Assembly (NCBI GenBank): GCA_002917075.1
Contig: NTMA01000012.1
Coordinates: 372,001 to 436,000 of the forward strand
Source: Hawksworthiomyces lignivorus
Lineage: Eukaryota > Ascomycota > Sordariomycetes > Ophiostomatales > Ophiostomataceae
Length of the DNA stretch: 64,000 nt
Direction of reading: 5' to 3'
Shown here: positions 1-11,040 of the stretch, one piece after another
How positions within the stretch are numbered: position 1 is the stretch's first letter
Layout: each line of letters starts with the position of its first letter
Program-made: the position numbers and the translations under genes
Notes under the pieces: generated by a model
Seen by the model: the letters and a program-made list of their open reading frames with translations, nothing else
What the model was told of the DNA's origin: nothing
Databases searched by the model: none

Positions 1-1454
1 TCTTTTTCTTATCTATCGCCCGGGATCCGACAGGGCGGCGTGAGGCTGTTGCGACATTCCTGGCAGGGGTGCATATGGCTACATCTTGTCTGTGTCAATG
101 TCAGCCGTGGATCATCTGAAAGGTACATTATGCGGTTGTACATATCCCGAGGCGGATTAAATAATACAGCCTTCCCGCATTGGGACCTGGCCTTGTTGTA
201 GTGCCCGTATTCACCCTGAGCTTGTTTCTTGAACAGCCAGCACACCCGGGCTTTAAGTAAGAAAGTCTATCTCATTGGCTGATGCCGCCAATTTTTCTTA
301 TCTCTCGGCATGGTGGATCTTGAAAATCTTGGCGGGAATCTTGGCGGAACTGGTCGCCGCGCTGTGGTGTTGCAGCATCCATCTTTTGCATTTTGTGGCT
401 TCACAAATATGCTGCTTTCTGCAAACCGATGGAGAGGGTGTGGACGAGGATGCAGCTGGGATTCTACTTTAATTGATGAGAGGGCGTCATGCCCAAAGAG
501 GAACTCTGGCGTCTGCTAAGGCACAAAATCCAGGAAGCCGCTTCGCCGTGCTGCTCCCGTGCTCCATACCGCGTTGGGGCAGAGAAGGCCTTCAAGTTCT
601 GTTCGCGACAGTGCCCATTAATAAACTCGAAAGTGATACCAAGAACCGTCACAGGTGCAGAAGGCAACCTTGCGCCTCGCAGCTAGCTGTTACATACCGC
701 GGACGGACGGTTCACCTGTGAGTTCAACGTACGACGTATGCTTATGTGTTACTTTGTACACTTCTGAGTCAAGAATAGAAATAGAAGGCAAGAAACGCGT
801 TCTGTTTCCACTCTGTATTATGACGAATCCTATTTCATCCCTGCTATTCCGTACGCGTATGGGCAGTGCAATCCTCGTCCGCTCATTCATCTGAGATGCT
901 GCTTGACTCACGGCTGTGTGTAATAGAGATTGCGAGAATGGCTGACAGGGCATATTTGAAAATCTCGACAAATCTGCGCTGGGCCAATAGCCTTTGCCGG
1001 CCCTTGTACGTTCTGGATGGAGGAAACCGGAGAGGATGCTGGGCCAGCGTGGGGAAATGAGAGCAGCACTCTTGAAATGCGCCCTTTCGTCACATCCTTA
1101 TCTCGACCTGCATTTCCGCGAGTAATTTTTATTTGCTGCGACCCATATTTCTCTTATCACTGGCAAAATAGGAAAAGGGGGGGCAACAAACTCCTTCTAG
1201 AAGCCTTCCATGCAGGGTTTTGGAAAGCTGAAAAAGCGGACCCATGCAGCGTTCTCCTTGGACTTTCACTAACACCTCATTCGTGTGCATGTCCATATCA
1301 TGCTGCAATTGGGTCTGCGGAGCAATACTTTGTTATATTGGTTTTCTTTTTTATCATGAGCCCGTCCTCCTGGGCTGGTATCGTCCAATCTCACGCTGTC
1401 TTGTCTCTCTCTTGCGTTCTCAAAAATGCCTCTTCGGTCTCTAGGCGCGTCTTT

Positions 1455-1488
<34 letters not shown>

Positions 1489-4400
1489 TTCATGCGCCGT
1501 CGCTTCTTTACACGCATGTATGTACAATATCTGTATTGTCCTGCCAAGAGAACATTTGGACAAGGAACTTCATCCTTGCCGTATTTTCCGTAAACCGGGG
1601 AAATAAGAATAGCACAGAACTAAGTTGGGGATCCTGCATCTTGGCTGCAGTGGCTGTTGAAAGCAACACAGGAGGCACGAGTGCAACGGGAAAGTAAATG
1701 GTCCACTTTATTCATCAACGTCGTGCTCGTCTGCTTAGATTGATTCAGTCCTGCTTTCTTTTGGACCACGCACACCTATGCAGTCTTTGCAGAGCACGTG
1801 TACATACGTTCCGATTCATCCTGCTGCTGTGACAGATGTGCCAGGACGGCTGCCTTTGCGGGATGGTATGTACTCTGGGCTCTTTGTTTGTAGACGGCAG
1901 TACTCTCTACTCGTGCTTGTATGTATACGCTTGATTCTAGAGCCTTGCTCCAGATTTGCGACGGGGCTTACGTCTACGGCATACGTGTAAGCATACTGGG
2001 TTTGCTACGTATCCTCTTCTTGGCTCACCCTCCATTAGGAGCACGACAGCTCCTTGACCCCCTTCGGGATCGCCGTCTAACACTAAACTCTCTTCTTCCT
2101 CCTCGTCTCTTCCCCAGGTCCACTTCCGTGCAACCCATCCATGCCATCATACCAAATGGTGTAGTACTCGTACCGGCGTCAATATCCCGCACCATCTGCG
2201 ACCTACCCTAGCTTCCATTTCTTCTATGCGTACGAATATGCACACCACACTTGTCAAGGGGAGCCAGAAAACAGCGAATCATCCGTTCCTAAAACAGAAC
2301 TAGCCCCAATTCTCTCTCAACCCTGTAGCCAGACATTCCGCAGTCGTATCTCTCTGCACAGTCGTGGGCGCAACCCGCTCCCCTGATCTAAGTATTCATT
2401 TATTTCCCCTTTGGGCGCCAAATCTGCTGCTCTCCCGTTTCCCGCTTCTCGCTTGCTCCCCCATCAAATACTCCGTACATACAGAAGCACGAAATACATG
2501 CGTTCCCAAGTCTCCCTTGAAACAAACCCTTCTTGGACTAACTCCCTAAACGGGTGAGGCCAAATCTCTCCTCTGACTCCTCCTCATGCGCTATTTTCGA
2601 CGGCCAATGTCTAAATTCCTAGCAGACCAATATTCGACAGTCGCCTACTCGTATATGCGGAATGCACAGCAAAGACTAATAGCGTAGCTGCATCATCATG
2701 ACCGATCTCGCTTGCCAGAAGCCTAGCATCACAATCTGGCGGCCTCTCATCGCCATCGTAAGAAGCAGGTACCCATATTCAATCAACTTCATAGCAGCCA
2801 TCTATGCTCGCTCACGCCTTATGCCTTCTGTGCTTCACAAGCTTCGCACGTGCCCGCATCTTTCATTTTACAAAGCATGACGCTACGCCGTACTCGTCTC
2901 TATTCACAGATGGTGTCTATGCGCGTCAGTCGTAAATTAAATCACCTGCTATGCAACCTGACTGGCCGCTTCATATTTGTAGTGGACAGTCAATGAGGCG
3001 CCTTGAGAGGAGGGAAAGGGGAAAAAAAAGCAATGCCAAGACCATTTCATTTTACTTAGGAACGCATCTCGTCACTATGTTGCTAGTGTCATCTCTCTTT
3101 TCAGCCACTGCTTCTCTGTGAACTAATTTGGTGGGCTTGAAAATTGCAGTTTCTGAAGATAAGGAACTGGAAAGACGGAAGAGACCGTTTATTGATTTTG
3201 CATGTCCACATTAGGAATTGACGCACTATTGCAAAACAACAAATCTTGAGCGAGTTGTCTTTATTTTAATACCAACGGCTTCCCCGACAACAAAATATTT
3301 TTGCTCAGCTGGACAGTAAGGGATTTCTTTTTTACAACGCAGTGAGATAGGGGTCTATCATCCTTCTAGTCTCGTCTCAAGCTCCATGAAGCTTTGGCGC
3401 AGAAGCACTGACAGCCCTCCCTTTTTCTGTATGGCTTGTCTTGTGTCTGTGAGCAAATTGACAGTCGGCACGGACAATCCTCAGATACGTGTCCTGCTTA
3501 CAACCTGAATGACTATCCGACATAATGCATTGATAGTCTTCTCGATTTCAAGCTATCTTTGGCTTTGTCATAGATATCTCCACTCCGGTTTTGGAAGCTA
3601 AGACGGCATGCGGCAAACTGCATGTCCGAAATATGCTCTTGCGTCTACAATGGGTCAGCTTTGCTGCAGTCTGCCAGTTGGCGTCCCTTGACGTCCGGGT
3701 TCGTCCTTTTGTGCTGGCAAGGCGAGTCTGACTTGGCTGCCCATTATGGTCCATAGATGATTCGAGTAGACATTTTAAAGATCAGAAGGGGTCAATCTGC
3801 GGACAAAAGCGATGCCAAAAAACCAAACCTCGACTCGGGGATCCACTCGAATGAAAGAAGATGCAGACCCAAATGATTGTGATTCTACAGCCTGTTGCCG
3901 TACGGGCCGTAGCAAAATTCACTCAGCCTTTTCCGTCTTTTTTTTATTCTCTATGTAGTGCTGTAACAGACCACGCCCAACCTAATCGTTGTCCTCGCAA
4001 TCACTCTACAAGGCTTTCTTGCACTTTTCAGAGATCGTTCTCAGAGATGCAAAATCCTCTTGCTTTTGCAGGAAAAGTTCATCGCCTCCGGAAGTCTGCG
4101 AACCGCTTGGTGACGGTGATACCATCGCCTTCATGCTAACACATACGCTTAAGGCTTAGCAGCCTTTGGCCCCGACCTCGTCCATCTTTTGGTGCTGAAG
4201 GTGGATGTCGTGGAATGATAACTGCAGAAGTCTGTTCCGAAGCGTTGCAGCTTGGCCCCCATATATGTCTACACGAGTGCTCTCGCTAACAATTCTGCAA
4301 AGATCCATCTCCGGTTTTCCAGTATCCGCTGGCTTCGGCCGAAACAAACACCAGCTTCCCGACGGGTTCCAGCGACAGTTCGAAATAGATTCCCTTCATG

Positions 4401-4880
4401 CACGACATGCCCCAAACAGCCATGCATCCGACTCGCCCGTACTACGTGGCGTAGCTGTGCCGCTGCCGCGCAGAGTCATTGGAGTTGCCTTCAAGCTACA
4501 GGAATGTGTGAGGCTAAGAGACGAGATGTTTGCACGCGGCAAATTTTTTGCAGTAGTCCGCTGGAGCCTGTATATTGTCACCAGGTGATGTCAATGCAGC
4601 TGATCACAGCCGTGACAGGTAAGTGAGAAGGGAAAGAGAAGCCAGGGGAGATGTAGATAACATCTTGGAAATCTTAGATCGGCAGCAGGCCGTCTTTTTG
4701 CGTGGTATTACCGGAACCAAGGCACAAAACACCTGCGGATGGTGATACGAATTCACATCTATTTGCGCACCGCCCGCCAGCAACAAAAGAAAATGACAGG
4801 CCCATCCTATTGTTCTGTTGGTTACTCAAGCACAGGCTCAAACGTACATGAGGTTACGACCCGCCTTTCAAATGGATGCT
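1..4880. other. gene-poor spacer, no supported gene
   Basis: This stretch has only short open frames on both strands, none with a recognisable domain, a signal peptide or a convincing splice-linked continuation. It includes a 33-base run of C at 1456-1488, which creates artificial proline or glycine runs in overlapping frames. From about 1700 to 2900 the plus strand is pyrimidine-rich. An open frame at 4205-4588 (127 codons, plus strand) and its minus-strand shadow have no features I recognise. The spacer may contain untranslated regions of a gene outside the window. Confidence 0.5.
1456..1488. repeat. poly-C homopolymer, 33 bases
   Basis: An uninterrupted run of 33 cytosines lies in non-coding sequence. 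Its exact length is likely to be unstable between strains and error-prone in sequencing. No coding role is seen. Confidence 0.95.
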
Positions 4881-5266
4881 TCACTGGCCCTTGAAGCTCT
4901 TGGCAGGGGAGCTCATAACAGCAACTGGTGCGGCGCCGATCACGAAAAGAAAAGCTGTGGTCTCCAGCAGTACGATAGCGAATGCAGACTTCGTGTTACT
5001 ATAGAAAGGTAAAGAGACGGTCGCATTTGTACAACTAGGATAACTACTTGCAACGATATCGTCTTGGCATGGGATACTAGAGATACAAAGACTACAGCTG
5101 ACAGAGCAGAGTTGCCCGCATCGTAGCTCAACACACGCGATTGAAAACGTCCGTTATTATCGCCGAAGAGCCAAAAGGACCATGGTAGTGGGATGTTCCT
5201 CTCCATGTGTCTTCGTGCAAGCTCGCTAATCGAGACTCTATTGTCTATTGCAGACATGCTGTTCAT
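4881..5266 (-). other. possible small two-exon gene or relic, unrecognised
   Basis: A minus-strand frame starts with ATG at 5266. It can be spliced from 5052 to 4998 across a 53-base intron with a GC donor (GCAAGT) and a CTATAG acceptor, giving 110 residues in all. The part after the junction reads as a hydrophobic helix-like stretch (AFAIVLLETTAFLFVIGAAP) followed by a short polar tail and a stop. That composition looks more protein-like than the surrounding frames. An ordinary GT donor (GTAGTT) six bases on would change the frame and give a less convincing protein. The family is not recognised. It could be a short membrane protein, a fragment of a decayed transporter, or chance. Confidence 0.2.
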
Positions 5267-5574
5267 CGCGCATACTGTTCAGCGACGACTAAATAGAATA
5301 GTTCATTACACGGTTGATTCGGAAGCAATATAGACTGTGTGCTGTGCTAGATGTAGTTTATGTGGCACATCGACAAATTTGAAGTTTGAGAACAGTTTAC
5401 GATGCTTTCTAATGGCAACTCTCTACCTAAAATAAAAATAACGTATTCGCTCTATAGTTAAATTCTTTCGCACTCTAGTAATGATAAATTTTAGCAGCGC
5501 CTTGCCATTTCGTTACGAACTTGGTATCCGCCTCAGTCCATTGCAAACGCCTAACCTTTGTGCCTCCTAGGTGG

Positions 5575-5967
5575 CTACGGAAAATCTTGATCAAAATTCC
5601 AGGCATTGGTATGTCCAGCTTTCTGCCATAACCTCTCCAACTGCTCAAGAAAAATCGTTGTCTTTATTAGCGACTCGGAAATCCTTACACAACCAACCTG
5701 ACCCGCCGCCGCTTTCTCGGCTAAGGTTGTTGGCTCGGCCTGCAGGAAGGCCTCCAAGCTGCACAAGCTTTCCATGCCCTTCAGGGAGCTGGCGTCTCGG
5801 TTAATAAAACTTCGCTGTAGCTGGTTTCTGTTATACAACATTATTTTTACTTATGAGGCATACCTGATAATGTTGTCAGACATGATGGCATTGAGGATGT
5901 GGATGTTGTCTACGCTAAGGAACACATAGCAATCCATCCTAGTCGGTCGAGCAATACCTCCGTCTTT
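5575..5967 (-). pseudogene. C-terminal coding fragment of an unrecognised protein, probable gene relic
   Basis: Two minus-strand blocks, 5967-5864 and 5809-5575, join in frame across a 54-base intron (donor GTATGC, acceptor GAAG) and end at a stop. They give about 112 residues of ordinary amino-acid composition. The segment contains stretches such as LSVDNIHILNAIMSDN and, after the junction, RDASSLKGMESLCSLEAF and EKAAAGQVGCVRISES. The block begins directly after an AG, as if it were an internal exon, but I could not find an upstream exon or start codon in 6000-6700. This suggests either the last exons of a decayed gene or a gene whose 5' exons I cannot trace. The family is not recognised. 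Confidence 0.3.
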
Positions 5968-6705
5968 CTATGCTGATCAATATATTGCAGGGCGATCTCT
6001 TAGACTAGATACATTTGTCTCTGGGCAGAATTTCATTATCACATCCTGTTGAGCATTTTCCTGGCTTATATATTTGATTTAAATATCGGCAAATTACAAT
6101 AACAGCAAGATGTAGCTGTCGCATCCACGTATGGCTGTCTCAATTTTCTCTACAAATCAATTACCGATGTCACAGTTGTGCCGTGATAAAATCTGGTTGT
6201 GGATGGTCGCCCAGTTCCGAAGTCTTCTTGACCGCAATTGTCAACATTTACCTTATGTTACCTTGACCTAGATTAAACAAAATCGTGCTGAGCACCGTTG
6301 TGTTTAACCTAATACGCCGGCCGTTGGTGGCTCACACAAACGACCTTCCTATGTTCGGTTTCAGCTCAGCTACATTCGCGTGGCAACTCAATGTTTTATT
6401 GGACGCTGGCGTATATACGCTCAGCTTGCAATTGGACGAGAGGTTTGAGCAAAACAGTTGGCAGTGCTCTGTACAAAACACAAGATTGTTGAACACAACT
6501 GTGCTCTCTGGGGTTGTGCTGTCAGTTTGTGCTCAATATTAAAAGCGCATATACGCAGAATCTTGCCTTCTTCTTAAAGCACCAACCGCCCCTGCTAGAC
6601 AAATGAACAACTTCTGGGAGGCAAATTGTAAACCTTGTCGAACAAGTTCATCTTGCCGCACGCGTACTATTTCCACCCTCAAACTCTCTGGGTCCCTTAT
6701 CCAAA
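5968..6705. other. spacer upstream of the Myb-C2H2 gene
   Basis: No supported gene. The sequence is AT-richer than its neighbours. The frame at 6285-6542 has no recognisable feature. The stretch probably contains the promoter and leader of the gene starting at 6706. Confidence 0.5.
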
Positions 6706-9700
6706 ATGTACACGGTTAGGAAATGGAGGTTAGACCAGTACAGCCCAGTCAAAGAGGGCGATTCCATCTCCGACCACGATGACGACAAGGGAAAGCAACA
6801 GAATGTCATGTCGGAGGCTTTTTCGTCTGACTTGAAGCCTGCCAAACAATCCGAATTCAAATTTCCCCATGATGAGTTAATTAAAAGTAAGTCTGGCCGC
6901 TTGCACCTTACCTTACTGACGTTTCTTGTCTAATTTGTTTTTTTTTTGTTTCGCATTGACAATGATAGAAGACGCCGAGCAAAGCGGTGGCTACACCGAC
7001 ATCCAAGCTAATAGCAGGCGCTCAGCTCTCATCGGCTCCCAACCGCGCTCATCTTCAGGTGCATGGAATCCACAGGATGATGATGCGCTGATCCGGGCGC
7101 GTGCACGGGGCGTGGATTGGGAGCGTATTCGTTTGCTGTTTCCGGGGAAAACAGCCAACGCCTGCCGCAAGCGCCACGAGCGGTTAATGGAACGACATCA
7201 TGCTGACAGTCGCAACATGGAGCACATCGCACGAGCGTACATGGCCCTGCGAAGCGAGATGTGGCAACTGCTCGCCCAGCGCACAGGAGAGAAGTGGAAT
7301 GTAGTGGAACAAAAGGCACTGAGAATATCCACCTGTGCTACCTCAGACTGCTGGATAAATGTGACTAACTATCAATATTTTAGTGTATGGCTTCTGGTTT
7401 GAGAAACTTACAGGAGATGTCCCGTGCAGCGGCCCACCGCGAACAGCTGGAAGAGAAACTATATAAGGCCAAGGCGGTATATAAAGATACCTACGATGCC
7501 ATCAAGCCTGATGATTCCAGACATCTAGGCGGTGTCGGTAACTACTACATAGCGGATGACAGCTTACCCGTTGGCGTTGTACGCCCAGACAGTATTGCCG
7601 CTCGGAGCAATAGCTCTTCAGCTCCAGGCGACAGAAGTATAAGCATACTCTCCCTACCCCCGTGGTCGAGAGATATTCTACTGCCGTACATTACCCAGCT
7701 GCAGCATGGCAAAACACCGCTATTGCCAGTACCAAAGATTCCGATAGGTTCATCAAATGCGACAGCGCCAGATACTTCCACTATCAGAGCAGATGCGGAT
7801 TGCGCTATTTGCTCGGCACCTGGGGCCGGCTGTAAATGTGAAGCGGAATATCTAGAGGTGAAAATCCAGCAAGCTGAAGAGAGAATGATGGCCTCAGTCA
7901 ACAGCCAGATCAGGTGAGCAGTTACGAAGAATAACTAGCATCGCTTTTTTAGATGCTAACAAGTATTTATACAGGTCTTGGGTGAGAGACCAAGCTCGGA
8001 ATCACATCCTCGAACACTATAATCAGCAGTTAGAGAGGCTAAAACCCGTTGTAGACAAATATCTAGGGTTCGCAGCCAATATAGGGTTCTCACTTCAGAA
8101 GTCGTTTAATTTCAATGAAGAAAAGGAACATTTCCTCAAGATTCAAAGAAATGAGTACTGGAAAGAAAGTTTTCAGCGATATCCAGAGACATTCGACCAC
8201 TACTTCAGCTTGATTGAGATCACAGTGCCAGCTAATGACTCTAAGCATGCGAAACATTCCCTATTGAAGAACCACCTGTCTGGTGAGAGTCTGAATTTGC
8301 CACGTACTGCGCTGAAGATAAGACCAGCTACTAGAAGTCTTGTTTCGACAAGGTCCTGTGACACCTCTGAACGGCCTAAATTCTCGACATCCAGCAGTAG
8401 GAGCATTGGATCTTTCCAATTCTCTGACACTTCTTCTACCCTTTACGAATCTTCGATCCCCGAGTACCACGCTGAAGATATTATGCATGACGTTCCCGCC
8501 TTAGCAACGCACCAGATGCGAAGCGGAGCCTCATCGCCAATACATTTTCTCAGTCAAGATGAAGAACCGATTTCTGGCTGGATTGCGGGTATGAGAGACA
8601 TCATTATCCCCAGCCAAATTCCGGCGGCGAAGCAGCCCACCCAAGAACAAAAGGCAAAGGTCGAAGATGTATTCCTAAAAGATGACCCTGAGGAAACGTC
8701 TGCAGACTCGCGGCTCCTCACCGAACCAATTTTAGAAGCAGCAGACCGAATAAGGAGTACGCAGCCTGACTCGCTCCAGCCGCTAGCTGACGAGCGTGAG
8801 GTCCAAGCGTCAGCTTTGCTAGAGGGTGACGAGGACGACTTCAATGGTTCTGATATATCTCTGATGTCAAGTTCCTCTGAAGAAATAGTAGAACCTGATG
8901 AAAGTCACCCGATTTTTGAGCTAAAAGAAGAATATCTACAATTTTTGTTGGCGGCGTATCACCGATATCGAGCCGGAAACTTTACGTGCACAGCCGGCTG
9001 GTCGTCTGCATCATCAACTACGAATCCTGCTTCAAGCGGATCGACCGAATCAAACAGTGGAGGGGACGGCTCAGACCAAAGGTCGTCAAGAAAACACAAC
9101 CGGCCATCTGATTCGACTGACTCGACGGCAGATGACAGCGAAAGAGTCGGCAGCAGGGCCTGTAACAAAAGACGAGCAGCAGAACCTCAGTTACGCTTCG
9201 CATGCCCCTTTGCAAAGAAAGACCCCATTCGATATCGAGGCTGTTATCGATATGTTCTGACTAGGATCTCGGACGTCAGACAGCATCTTAGACGCCGCCA
9301 TCCCACGCCCATACGGTGTTCGCGGTGCGCAGAGGTGTTTGACGATGAGGCGGGCCGAGATGCTCATCATCGGCTTCAATCTGTTCTTTGTGAAATTCGC
9401 CCAATGCCCGAAGTGGATGGCGTCTCTGAAATGCAGCGGACGCAGTTGCGCCGAAGACTGCCGTCTGGAATGACAGAAGAGGAGCAGTGGTTCAACATCT
9501 TCGGCATTCTTTTTCCCGGCCAACCGCGCCCCAACTCACCTTACTTGGATGCTGAGCTTGCCGAACAGATGCAGATATTTTATGACTTCTCATTGGCTCA
9601 GGGACGTGAGATACTATCCGAATTTCTGACTTCCAGGGGTGCAGTTACTTGGAACTTGCCGCCAGGTGAAGAGGATCTTGAGCAGTTTCGGGCCGCCATA

Positions 9701-10183
9701 CTTGGAGAGGGACTTCAGCACGTATTCGATCAGTTTATGAGCGGGAACTTGGAAGGCCAAATGGCTTCTACGTACCCTTCTTCAACTCTCGGTGCGTCAC
9801 AACCCCAGTCGGTGGACTCTGGCATTGGCATGTCGGCACTCCCTAGCCAGACGGGATCGGCAGATTCCACGAACGACCCCCTAGAGCGAACTGCGGTGTC
9901 AACAGCTCCAAACACAGAACGCAGGTTACCGCAGGCTCCACAGCATGAAGTTGGTCCCTTCCCTATGGCCAGCGGGGCAACGATTTCTACCGTGGTTTTG
10001 GACGGCCCACCAAGACAAGAGTCGGTAGAATACAGCATTCTGTCTCCAACTGTGCTTACCTCCGAGGACAATCTTATCTTTTCAGAAGTCGATGACATAG
10101 ATCTTAACGCCATGAACCGTACTGTGGAGCACCAAGTTAATGAATTTTCAGGGTTGATCGACTTCGCCATGCATTATTGGTAA
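6706..10183 (+). CDS. Myb/SANT-like and C2H2 zinc-finger fusion protein
   Basis: Four exons: 6706-6886, 6969-7315, 7384-7913 and 7975-10183, giving 1088 residues. Exon lengths sum to 3267 bases, an exact multiple of three. A Myb/SANT-like helix-turn-helix lies at about residues 91-138 (GAWNPQDDDALI, DWERI, ANACRKRHERL). A conserved fungal segment follows with a cysteine cluster CAICSAPGAGCKC at 316-328, running across the last intron into SWVRDQARNHILEHY. After a long acidic, serine-rich linker comes a paired C2H2-like module: CPF at 763, C776, H790, H795, then CSRC at 801-804 and H817/H818. The C-terminus is serine/proline-rich and acidic, like an activation region. The second intron uses a GC donor. 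A nuclear DNA-binding regulator is inferred; targets are unknown. The first exon is supported only by reading frame and splice sites, so the start is less certain than the rest. Confidence 0.8.
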
Positions 10184-11040
10184 GTCCCATAGCCTTGTCA
10201 CCCCACGGCAGATTTGCTTCAGCTTATCGTTGTAGAGTGGAGACAAACAGCATGTAGAGGCAACAGGCGCTTTCATCCTTGAGCTCCCAAAAAATTACAC
10301 GCTTACTAACTAAGTAGACGCAGGAGACAATCAGCAAAGGGGGCATTGGTAGGGTAATCGGGAAGTTCTGTTTGAAATCACGGAGGCAGTGGAAGATAGG
10401 CTGTAGTACACTTTCACGATAGCTAATCGAAATAAAATTTAATCGCTAGGCGAGACTTGCTGCCCGCAATAAGTTCGTGCGTATATATGGCAATTCGTTG
10501 AGAGTCTACTTGAGGGCATTGTTACATATCGGACGACGACGCTGGTGTGAATGAGAAACGATTGTTGCACAAATTCTCCGTAGCGGGATATGCGCTCAAC
10601 GTGGAAATCCACGTGATACTACACGTGCATGGCAAAAATCTGTGTGGGTCTATGATTCTGGAAGCTTTGGCCAATCGCGCCAGCGTTTTGTTTTGTCAGC
10701 TTTTAGTAGGGTTGATGTGCCTGTGGCTCACTGGTTCAGCGGCTACAGCAGTCCTGGGATTCAGTCCATATCTTACGCAGGGAGAATCGAACGGCCCTCA
10801 CACTGTTGCCTTCGAACAAACAGACACAGTCTAGACGGCGGAGACAGCGACCCGCCTCCTTTCCCTCTGGTTTTCCAGAGACGCTGATGCATTCTCAAAA
10901 AGCAAAATCCTGAGGCTCGACGGTGGAGCCTCTTTGGATAGCCCCCAGCACTGGGGGGTAGGGCGGCAAGATTTGTTTGAGGGCGAAGCCATAAAAAGCG
11001 AAAAAAATTTGCCAACGACGACTACGCAAACCAGTACACT
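10184..11040. other. intergenic spacer
   Basis: No supported gene. Short frames at 10547-10887 have no recognisable features. A hairpin-capable sequence lies at 10942-10957, just upstream of the next start codon. Confidence 0.55.
10942..10957. other. perfect inverted repeat, 7-bp stem with 2-base loop
   Basis: CCCCCAG and CTGGGGG flank a CA loop, about 85 bases before the ATG at 11041. It could form a small GC-rich hairpin in the leader of the mRNA, or be a symmetric protein-binding site. Function is unknown. Confidence 0.6.

Noticed and set aside
1017..1697. 226-codon open frame containing a proline run
   Set aside because: The frame exists because the 33-base C run cannot contain a stop. 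The rest of the translation has no protein-like features.
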